This document shows, piece after piece, positions 23,050 to 28,586 of a stretch of DNA of 28,586 bases. How positions within the stretch are numbered: the stretch's first letter is position 1; each line of letters opens with the position of its first letter. Source of the stretch: JABDQZ01 sp050049775 (GTDB lineage: Bacteria; Pseudomonadota; Gammaproteobacteria; Chromatiales; Chromatiaceae). Below the pieces are notes generated by a model. It was not told the DNA's origin and made no database searches. It saw only the letters and a list, made by a program, of their open reading frames with translations. The stretch lies in NCBI GenBank assembly GCA_050049775.1, contig JASFVP010000048.1, forward strand, positions 1 through 28,586, given 5' to 3'. Both the position numbers and the translations under genes were made by a program.

Positions 23050-24779
23050 CCTTCAGTTGCAATGGTATTGGCATAAGCACCACACATACCATTGCCATAG
23101 GCAAAGCTCACCTGCTGCAACGTGGTCCGTTGCAGATCACGCCGCGCTGGATCGGCCACGAGCAGATCCAGGCTGAAATCGAACGCCTGCGCCAGGCCGT
23201 GCATGAAGCGCGCCTGGAACTGCATGCCATTCGCGACCAGTTGCCGCCATCGACAGCATCGGACATTGTCGATTTCATCAACACCCACCTGCTCATGATC
23301 GAGGACGCCACGCTGACCGGCGTGCCGGAGGACATCGTACGCGAACAAGCCTGTTCGGCCGAATGGGCGCTGCAGTTGCGCCGCAATGCCCTGGTGCGTG
23401 TGTTTGATGAAATGGAAGACCCGTACCTGCGCACGCGCAAGGACGATCTCGACCATGTGGTCGACCGCATCCAGAAACGCCTGCTCAACTACCCCGATGA
23501 AGCGAACGCTGACGACCTGCAAGGCAAGATCATCATTGCACGCGACCTGGCGCCATCTGATACCATCCTGATGCGCCACCAAGGCGTCATCGCCTTCATC
23601 ACCGAGTTTGGCGGGCCGATGTCGCACACCGCCATCCTGGCGCGCAGCCTGAACATCCCGGCGATTGTCGGTGTGCGTTACGCCACCAGCCTGTTCCGGC
23701 ATGGCGAAACCCTAGTGGTCGACAGCGCCAATGGCGTCGCTACCGGCTCACCGGCCGACCGCCAGCTGCAACAGTTTCGTGAACGTCTCGAACAGGAACG
23801 CGGTTATGACGCCACGCTGCGCGAACTCATTCGCATCCCGATGCTCAGCACCGACGGTGAGGTGTTCAAGCTCATGGCCAACATCGAGCTGGTCGACGAC
23901 ATCGATGCCGCACTGGAAAACGGCGCCGCCGCGGTCGGCCTGTACCGCACCGAGTTTCTCTACATGAATCGCAATGACGCTCCCAGTGAAGAGGAACACG
24001 TCAACGCCTACCGCGAAATCATCGACACGCTCGCCGGCTTGCCGGTCACGATTCGCACGCTGGATCTCGGCGCGGACAAAACCTGCACCAGCACCCAGCC
24101 GAGTTCCAGCAATCCGGCGCTGGGCCTGCGCGCCATCCGCCTGTGCCTGAAGGAAACCGAGCTGTTCAAGACTCAGTTGCGCGCCATTTTGCGCGTCTCG
24201 GCATTCGGCCCGGTCAGTCTCATGTTGCCGATGCTGACCAACACCGGCGAAGTCGATCAGGCGCTGGCGTTACTGGAAGAAGCCAAGCAGGAGCTCCGGC
24301 AGCAAGGCATCGACTACGATGTCAACATCCAGGTTGGCGGCATGATCGAGGTACCGGCCGCCGCGCTGGCGGCGCGCAGCTTTGCTGAGAAACTCGACTT
24401 TCTATCGATCGGCACCAATGACCTGATTCAGTACACGCTGGCCATCGATCGCGTAGACGACGAGGTCAATTACCTTTACGACCCGTTACACCCCGCGTTG
24501 TTGAAGCTGATCCAGAACACCATCGACGCCGCCAGCCAGGCCGGCAAGCCGGTTACCATGTGCGGCGAAATGGCAGCGGACTCCGCCTATATCCGGCTGC
24601 TGATCGGTATGGGTTTGCGTGAATTCAGCATGCAGCCCAACTCGCTGCTCAAGGCCAAGCAATCATTACTGGCCAGCAATGTACATGCGCTCCGTTACAA
24701 GACCAGCCGCCTGATGGCGGACATCGATCAGCTCAGCGAAGACGAGTTGCAAACAAAAATTCGCCAGATAATTCACTAA
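23046..24779 (+). CDS. ptsI: Phosphoenolpyruvate-protein phosphotransferase (enzyme I)
   Basis: Enzyme I starts the phosphorelay by taking phosphate from PEP onto a histidine and passing it to HPr. The 577-residue product has the HPr-binding N-terminal domain, phosphoryl His194 in GGPMSHTAILAR, the PEP-binding region with GLYRTEFLYMNR, and the C-terminal catalytic FLSIGTNDLIQYTLAIDR and TMCGEMAAD motifs. It lacks the N-terminal GAF domain that marks EI-Ntr (PtsP), so it is of the classical EI type despite lying in an rpoN/ptsN cluster. It ends the overlapping hprK-rapZ-EIIA-HPr-EI run. Confidence 0.97.
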   Translation: MTFSCNGIGISTTHTIAIGKAHLLQRGPLQITPRWIGHEQIQAEIERLRQAVHEARLELHAIRDQLPPSTASDIVDFINTHLLMIEDATLTGVPEDIVREQACSAEWALQLRRNALVRVFDEMEDPYLRTRKDDLDHVVDRIQKRLLNYPDEANADDLQGKIIIARDLAPSDTILMRHQGVIAFITEFGGPMSHTAILARSLNIPAIVGVRYATSLFRHGETLVVDSANGVATGSPADRQLQQFRERLEQERGYDATLRELIRIPMLSTDGEVFKLMANIELVDDIDAALENGAAAVGLYRTEFLYMNRNDAPSEEEHVNAYREIIDTLAGLPVTIRTLDLGADKTCTSTQPSSSNPALGLRAIRLCLKETELFKTQLRAILRVSAFGPVSLMLPMLTNTGEVDQALALLEEAKQELRQQGIDYDVNIQVGGMIEVPAAALAARSFAEKLDFLSIGTNDLIQYTLAIDRVDDEVNYLYDPLHPALLKLIQNTIDAASQAGKPVTMCGEMAADSAYIRLLIGMGLREFSMQPNSLLKAKQSLLASNVHALRYKTSRLMADIDQLSEDELQTKIRQIIH

Positions 24780-24841
24780 GCCGATAAACAACAACACCTC
24801 TGTCTGATAAACTTTGCGGAATTCGACAGGAAGCCTTCCGC

Positions 24842-26203
24842 ATGTCAGAAAACACTCAAGAATTCACTGAAGACAGCCGCCTCGACCGCCTCCGGTCGGT
24901 GGTCGAATCCGGCGCATTCAAGCAGGCCGGACGCATGCTCAATGCGTTGTCTTCGGGTGAAATCGCGCACCTGCTCGAATCCGTACCGCCGGCCGAACGG
25001 CGCATCCTCTGGGACCTGGTTGACCCCGAGCTCGACGGTGAAATCCTGGTACAGGTCACCGACGAGGTGCGCGCCGACCTGATCAGCCAGATGGACCGCT
25101 CCGAGATCCTGTCCGCCGCCGAAGGACTTGATCTCGATGACCTCGCCGACCTGGTGCAGGAACTGCCGACGGCGATCACCAATCGTGTCATGGCGTCACT
25201 CGATGCGCAGCATCGCGAACGCCTCGAAGCGGTTCTGTCCTATCCGGAAAACACCGCCGGGCATCTGATGAATACCGACACCGTGACGGTGCGCCCCGAG
25301 GTGACACTCGACGTGGTGTTGCGTTATCTGCGCCAGCTTGGCGACCAGGTGCCGAAAGACACCGACTCGCTGATCGTGGTCAATCGTCTCGGCAAATACC
25401 TCGGTGTGCTCGGTCTGGCCTCGCTGGTCAGCAATGACAGCTCCAGCATCGTTGCCGAAGTCATGTCGCTCAATGTACAACCGTTTCCGGCCACCACCGA
25501 GAGCCGCGAAGTCGCCAAGCGTTTCGAGCAGCACGATTTGATCTCGGCGCCGGTAATCGATGACAACGGCCTACTGCTCGGCCGTATCACTATCGATGAC
25601 ATCGTTGACGTCATCCGTGAAGAAGGCGAGCACCAGTTCATGGGGCAGGCCGGTCTGTCGGAAGACGAGGACATGTTCGCACCGGTCATGATCAGCGCCA
25701 AACGCCGCACGCTGTGGCTCGGCATCAACCTGATCACCGCCATCATGGCATCCTGGGTGATCGGCCTGTTTGAGGCGACCATCGACAAGGTAGTGGCGCT
25801 GGCGGTGCTCATGCCGATCGTCGCCAGCATGGGCGGCATTGCCGGCAGCCAGACGCTGGCGCTGACGATACGCGGTATCGCGCTCGGCCAACTGTCAGCC
25901 AGCAACAGTCGCTGGCTGATCCTCAAGGAGCTGGCGGTCGGTTCCATCAACAGCCTGGTATGGGCCGTACTGGTGGCTTTTGTCGCCGGCTTCTGGTTCA
26001 ACAGCCTCATGCTCGCGATATTGATCGCCGCCGCACTCAGCATCAACCTGGTCATGGCCGCCATCATGGGCACCGTGCTGCCATTGTTGCTCAATCGCAT
26101 GGGCATCGACCCGGCGCTGGCCGGTTCGGTATTGTTGACCACGGTCACCGACATCGTCGGCTTCTTTGCCTTCCTCGGCCTGGCGACAGTCTTCCTGCTT
26201 TGA
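24842..26203 (+). CDS. mgtE: Magnesium transporter MgtE
   Basis: MgtE-family magnesium channel of the inner membrane, gated by cytoplasmic magnesium sensing. The 453-residue product has an N-terminal superhelical MgtE_N domain (about 30-130, LLESVPPAERRILWDLVDPEL), a CBS pair (about 135-260, including HLMNTDTVTVRPEVTL and LLGRITIDDIVDVIREE), and a five-span membrane domain (about 285-453) with the pore-region segment GGIAGSQTLALTIRG. It follows the PTS run by 62 bases, an arrangement common in proteobacteria. Its stop overlaps the next start as TGATG. Confidence 0.96.
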   Translation: MSENTQEFTEDSRLDRLRSVVESGAFKQAGRMLNALSSGEIAHLLESVPPAERRILWDLVDPELDGEILVQVTDEVRADLISQMDRSEILSAAEGLDLDDLADLVQELPTAITNRVMASLDAQHRERLEAVLSYPENTAGHLMNTDTVTVRPEVTLDVVLRYLRQLGDQVPKDTDSLIVVNRLGKYLGVLGLASLVSNDSSSIVAEVMSLNVQPFPATTESREVAKRFEQHDLISAPVIDDNGLLLGRITIDDIVDVIREEGEHQFMGQAGLSEDEDMFAPVMISAKRRTLWLGINLITAIMASWVIGLFEATIDKVVALAVLMPIVASMGGIAGSQTLALTIRGIALGQLSASNSRWLILKELAVGSINSLVWAVLVAFVAGFWFNSLMLAILIAAALSINLVMAAIMGTVLPLLLNRMGIDPALAGSVLLTTVTDIVGFFAFLGLATVFLL

Positions 26204-26964
26204 TGCAATTACACCGCCAGGCGTTTGCTGACCTGCTCGTCAGCATCGAGCAAAACAACAACATCCGCACACTGCATTTCAATGATGGCTGCATCCAGTC
26301 GGCCATCGATACCCAGCATCCAGGTCGGCTGCCGATGGAAGGCAACCGCGCCATGTTGTCACACCTGCTGTTCGGCCACACGCCACAACAGGTGTTACTG
26401 GCCGGTTGTGGCGGTGGCGCGATCGCGCGCTGGTTTGCAGCCATGTCGCCGGATACGCACGGTATTGCGGTGGAATTGCATGCCGAGGTCGCCAGGCTGG
26501 CCCGCGACTTCTTCGACTTTCCGGCGCCGGAGCATTCAAACTGGGATATGCAGGTGGCCGACATACGCGACTATCTGCAACAGACAGACAAGCGGTTTGA
26601 CTTCATCCTGGTGGACATCGAAATTCATCAGGTCACACCGGACTGGATCACGTCCGCGGCGTTTCTTGACAGCTGCCGACAACACCTCGACAGTGATGGC
26701 GCATTGACCATCAACCTCCAGGCGACACATGCCGAAGGCTTCAGCCAGGCGCTGGCGCAGATCCGCCAGCAGTTTCCCGGCGCCACCTATTGTCTCGGCA
26801 GCCTGGAACACCGTAACATCATGGTCACGGCTTTCCGGCAGCGGCCGGACACCAGCCACATCCAGAAACTCAGCCATGCCGCCAGCCAACGCTGGCAGAT
26901 CGACCTTGACCACTATCTGCAGCGCATGCTTGAGCAGAACCCGCGCCACAGCGGCGTATTCTAA
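26203..26964 (+). CDS. Spermidine-synthase-like SAM-fold protein
   Basis: A 253-residue class I methyltransferase-fold protein related to spermidine synthases (SpeE superfamily). The nucleotide-loop LLAGCGGGAIARWF (near residue 65) and the following acidic GIAVELHAEV, DIRDYL and FILVDIEI strands match the fold. The polyamine-synthase gate motif and the conserved catalytic Asp pair are not clearly present, so true spermidine synthesis is uncertain and a methyltransferase or regulatory role is possible. The frame is open further upstream inside mgtE, but the ATG at 26203, overlapping the mgtE stop (TGATG), gives a normal family-like N-terminus and a coupled gene. Confidence 0.88.
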   Translation: MQLHRQAFADLLVSIEQNNNIRTLHFNDGCIQSAIDTQHPGRLPMEGNRAMLSHLLFGHTPQQVLLAGCGGGAIARWFAAMSPDTHGIAVELHAEVARLARDFFDFPAPEHSNWDMQVADIRDYLQQTDKRFDFILVDIEIHQVTPDWITSAAFLDSCRQHLDSDGALTINLQATHAEGFSQALAQIRQQFPGATYCLGSLEHRNIMVTAFRQRPDTSHIQKLSHAASQRWQIDLDHYLQRMLEQNPRHSGVF

Positions 26965-26982
26965 CCAGACAGGAACCCCGAA

Positions 26983-27396
26983 ATGAAAAACACCCTCACC
27001 AGCCTGCTTACTGTTCTCACCCTGGCTATCACGCAGACCCCGCTGGCGCAGACGCCACCGGCCAACATGAGCCAGGAGGACATGCAGGCCATGATGGCCA
27101 AGATGCAGGAAGTACAGACCTGTTTGCAGCAGGTCGACTACCAGCAGGTGCAGCAACTCGAACAACAGGCGCGCCAGGTGCAACAGCAGGTCAGAACATT
27201 GTGCAGCAGCGGCCAGAATGACGCCGCCAGGGCCACCGCCAGCGATTACGTCAACCAGCTGATGCAGCACCCGGCCATGGCGCAAATCAAACAATGCCGC
27301 GACCTCATGATAGGCATGCCGATGATGCCAAAAGACCCGATGGAAAATCTGCAACAGCGTTTCGAAAGCACAGACGTCTGCGCCAGCCTGCAATAA
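26983..27396 (+). CDS. Secreted Met/Gln-rich hypothetical protein
   Basis: A 137-residue protein with a probable signal peptide (KNTLTSLLTVLTLAITQTPLAQ, cleavage near residue 23). A mature chain unusually rich in Met and Gln follows (QEDMQAMMAKMQEV, then a QQVQQLEQQARQVQQQ coiled-coil-like stretch). Four cysteines are spaced through the mature part, compatible with periplasmic disulfides. I recognise no family. It starts 18 bases after the spermidine-synthase-like gene with an AGGAA ribosome-binding site, and a terminator follows, so it is probably the last gene of that transcription unit. Confidence 0.8.
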   Translation: MKNTLTSLLTVLTLAITQTPLAQTPPANMSQEDMQAMMAKMQEVQTCLQQVDYQQVQQLEQQARQVQQQVRTLCSSGQNDAARATASDYVNQLMQHPAMAQIKQCRDLMIGMPMMPKDPMENLQQRFESTDVCASLQ

Positions 27397-27408
27397 CCTC
27401 AAGTCAAA

Positions 27409-27435
27409 CAGCCCGTCGTGGCTGGCATTTTTTTT
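27409..27435 (+). terminator. Intrinsic terminator after the secreted protein gene
   Basis: A CAGCC/GGCTG stem (27409-27413 and 27420-27424) with a six-base loop is followed, after three bases, by eight T residues (27428-27435). This separates the mgtE-distal genes from the nitrate-control gene that follows. Confidence 0.65.
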
Positions 27436-27476
27436 GCTGAGAGCTTGGATATCTTTTTGCAACAGGTATCAGCATC

Positions 27477-28046
27477 ATGCCGCCACGCAGCGTTGTTCTG
27501 GTCGAAACCGGACAACCCGACAGCCAGTTACCGGATAACTGTTGTCAGGTTGTCGCCATTCTGAAACAGGAAGACGACCTCGAAGCCGCTATCAGCCAGC
27601 ACCAGCCCGACGTGGTGGTGCTGGACCTGCACAGCCCGAGCCCGCTGTTTTTCCAGGCGCTCAAACAAGTCCAGGCACAGCAGCCAATCCCGGTGGTGAT
27701 CTTCAGTCGGGACGACACTCGCGCCACCATCGAACAGGCGATTGAAGCCGGCGTGATGTCCTATGTTGTTGATTCCATTAACAACCAGCGCATAAAGCCA
27801 ATCCTGGAAACCGCCATTTCACGTTTCAACCACTACCGCCGCCTGCAGCAGGAACTGCAGCAGGCCAGAACCGAACTGGCCGATCGCAAGGAAATCGAAC
27901 GCGCCAAGGGCATCCTCATGGAAAAGAAGCAGCTCAGCGAGGCCGATGCCTACCAACTGCTACGCCGGACTGCAATGCAGCAAAACCGCAAGCTGGTCGA
28001 CATCGCCCGCAACATCGTTTCGGCTTCGGAGCTGCTGTTCAGCTGA
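27477..28046 (+). CDS. nasT: NasT-like ANTAR-domain RNA-binding antiterminator with degenerate receiver
   Basis: A 189-residue protein with an N-terminal receiver-like domain (about 5-115), a coiled-coil linker (about 115-135) and a C-terminal ANTAR domain (about 128-186). The ANTAR consensus is clear: LADRKEIERAKGILM, then DAYQLLRRTAMQQNRKLVDIA. ANTAR proteins such as NasT, NasR and AmiR bind paired hexaloop hairpins in leader RNA and prevent termination. The receiver keeps Asp50 (VVVLDLHSP) and Ser77. It has Glu10 where an Asp pair is usual and no conserved Lys near position 99, so phosphorylation control is doubtful. A matching RNA target lies immediately downstream. No NasS sensor gene precedes it. 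Confidence 0.92.
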   Translation: MPPRSVVLVETGQPDSQLPDNCCQVVAILKQEDDLEAAISQHQPDVVVLDLHSPSPLFFQALKQVQAQQPIPVVIFSRDDTRATIEQAIEAGVMSYVVDSINNQRIKPILETAISRFNHYRRLQQELQQARTELADRKEIERAKGILMEKKQLSEADAYQLLRRTAMQQNRKLVDIARNIVSASELLFS

Positions 28047-28177
28047 AGTTCCAGCCGCCAGTGCATCGCACAAACTTCGGGCAGCAAACCAGCGGCAACG
28101 ACCTGTTTTGGTGCAGGCAAGGCCCTTAAATCCGTACGGAAATCCTAAACATGCATATTATCAGCATCTTATGCGCT

Positions 28178-28193
28178 TGGCACGGTCCCTGCA
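28178..28193 (+). promoter_or_regulatory. Sigma-54 promoter of the nitrate uptake operon
   Basis: TGGCACG-N4-CTGCA matches the sigma-54 consensus TGGCAC(G)-N4-(T/C)TGC(A/T), with the -24 GG (28179-28180) and -12 GC (28191-28192) separated by exactly ten bases. Transcription should start near 28203-28205, just ahead of the first leader hairpin. Activation would need an enhancer-binding protein such as NtrC; no convincing full NtrC site was found. Confidence 0.85.
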
Positions 28194-28206
28194 AAAGCAA
28201 GAGCAG

Positions 28207-28230
28207 CATCGGCCCAAAGCGGGGCTGATG
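28207..28230 (+). ncRNA. ANTAR-target leader hairpin P1
   Basis: A 9-bp stem (28207-28215 with 28222-28230, one G-U pair) closes the hexanucleotide loop AAAGCG (28216-28221), with A at loop position 1 and G at position 4, the bases known to be recognised by ANTAR domains. It begins within a few bases of the predicted transcription start. Six T residues (28235-28240) follow four bases after the stem. Confidence 0.75.
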
Positions 28231-28247
28231 GGCATTTTTTAACCCTT

Positions 28248-28265
28248 GCGGACAACGGCGTCCGC
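28248..28265 (+). ncRNA. ANTAR-target leader hairpin P2
   Basis: A perfect 6-bp stem GCGGAC/GTCCGC (28248-28253 and 28260-28265) closes hexaloop AACGGC (28254-28259), again with A at position 1 and G at position 4. Its loop and 3' arm overlap the 5' arm of the terminator (28255-28269), so P2 and the terminator cannot form together. This is the antitermination arrangement established for ANTAR RNAs. Confidence 0.75.
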
Positions 28266-28310
28266 CACGTTGGCAAAGCACCTGACAGCGTGGCGTGGCG
28301 CCGTTTTTTT
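28255..28310 (+). terminator. Regulated intrinsic terminator in the nrtA leader
   Basis: A long stem forms from ACGGCG (28255-28260) with CGCCGT (28299-28304) and CGCCACG (28263-28269) with CGTGGCG (28289-28295), interrupted by a small internal loop and closed by a 19-base loop. Seven T residues follow (28304-28310). It sits 25 bases before the nrtA start codon and would stop the transcript unless the P2 hairpin is stabilised. Confidence 0.85.
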
Positions 28311-28334
28311 AAGAACAAAGACCCAGGAGCAGTA

Positions 28335-28586
28335 ATGAAACGAATTAACCAGGCCGGCAACAAAGCTCGCAGACAGTTTCTCAAAAAAGCGCTTGCCGCA
28401 TTTGCGCTGACATTCGCCATGAGCGGCGTGGCCGTATCCGCCGTTGGCGAACCGGAAAAAGAAGATCTCAAGTTTGGCTTCATCAAGCTGACCGACATGG
28501 CGCCGCTGGCGATCGCCTATGAAAAAGGCTACTTCGAGGACGAAGGCCTGTATGTCACGCTGGAAGCACAGGCCAACTGGAAAGTA
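28335..28586 (+). CDS. nrtA: Nitrate ABC transporter substrate-binding protein (partial, N-terminus only)
   Basis: The first 84 codons of a periplasmic nitrate/nitrite (or related oxyanion) binding protein of the NrtA/NasF/CmpA type; the rest lies beyond the window. The N-terminus has a Tat signal (RRQFLKKALAAFALTFAMSG, twin Arg at 12-13, cleavage near VSA at about 36). The mature start is typical of the family: LKFGFIKLTDMAPLAIAYEKGYFEDEGL. An AGGAG site lies five bases before the ATG. The Tat signal distinguishes it from cytoplasmic NasS. The NasT-like gene, sigma-54 promoter and ANTAR leader upstream support nitrate assimilation as the substrate pathway. Confidence 0.9.
   Translation, partial: MKRINQAGNKARRQFLKKALAAFALTFAMSGVAVSAVGEPEKEDLKFGFIKLTDMAPLAIAYEKGYFEDEGLYVTLEAQANWKV

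Noticed and set aside
28108..28115. TTGGTGCA half-site resembling an NtrC binding element upstream of the sigma-54 promoter
   Set aside because: The expected TGCACCA partner with a five-base spacer is not present; one half-site is too weak to call an operator.
28131..28140. Perfect 10-bp palindrome TCCGTACGGA upstream of the sigma-54 promoter
   Set aside because: Too short to assign to a regulator, with no second copy nearby; noted only as a possible operator.

Overview
The window is a stretch of a gammaproteobacterial chromosome, probably from a free-living, non-enteric lineage with fairly high G+C. The grounds are a proteobacterial cytochrome bc1 operon, a murA-hisG-hisD-hisC block joined to mlaFEDCB as in pseudomonads and relatives, the short (HisZ-dependent) form of HisG, an lpt/rpoN block, and an HPr kinase inside an rpoN-linked regulatory PTS cluster. 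I cannot name the genus. Most of the window is densely packed housekeeping DNA with stop/start overlaps such as ATGA and TGATG.

Layout. Positions 1-1445 (minus): cytochrome bc1 genes petA and petB, with petB running off the left edge. Positions 1665-2697 (minus): a small acidic protein and a Nif3-family protein. Positions 2761-3915 (plus): a DegS/AlgW-type periplasmic protease. Positions 3916-5279: an atypical island, an AT-rich orphan gene between two inverted copies of a degenerate palindromic repeat, with a separate REP-like hairpin at the end of the gene. Positions 5280-12685 (minus): hisC, hisD, hisG, murA, then mlaB, mlaC, mlaD, mlaE and mlaF in reverse map order, covering histidine synthesis, the first committed step of peptidoglycan synthesis, and phospholipid transport for outer-membrane asymmetry. 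Positions 12807-13655: two small conserved-looking proteins of unknown function, divergently transcribed.

Positions 13744-18067 (plus): a CaCA antiporter, kdsD, kdsC, lptC, lptA and lptB, covering Kdo synthesis and LPS export. Positions 18239-24779 (plus): rpoN, hpf, ptsN, hprK, rapZ, a mannose-type EIIA, HPr and enzyme I. This is a regulatory phosphorelay with no sugar permease (EIIB/EIIC) in the window. Positions 24842-26964 hold mgtE and an overlapping spermidine-synthase-like gene, followed by a small secreted Met/Gln-rich protein.

The right end (27477-28586) is a nitrate-assimilation control unit. It has a NasT-like ANTAR protein with a degenerate receiver domain, then a 288-base leader containing a near-perfect sigma-54 promoter, two hairpins with hexanucleotide loops that both carry A at loop position 1 and G at position 4, and an intrinsic terminator whose 5' arm overlaps the second hairpin. 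Next comes the start of a Tat-exported NrtA-like binding protein. This is a readable ANTAR antitermination switch, and I consider it the most interesting signal here. The second is the repeat-flanked AT-rich orphan gene.
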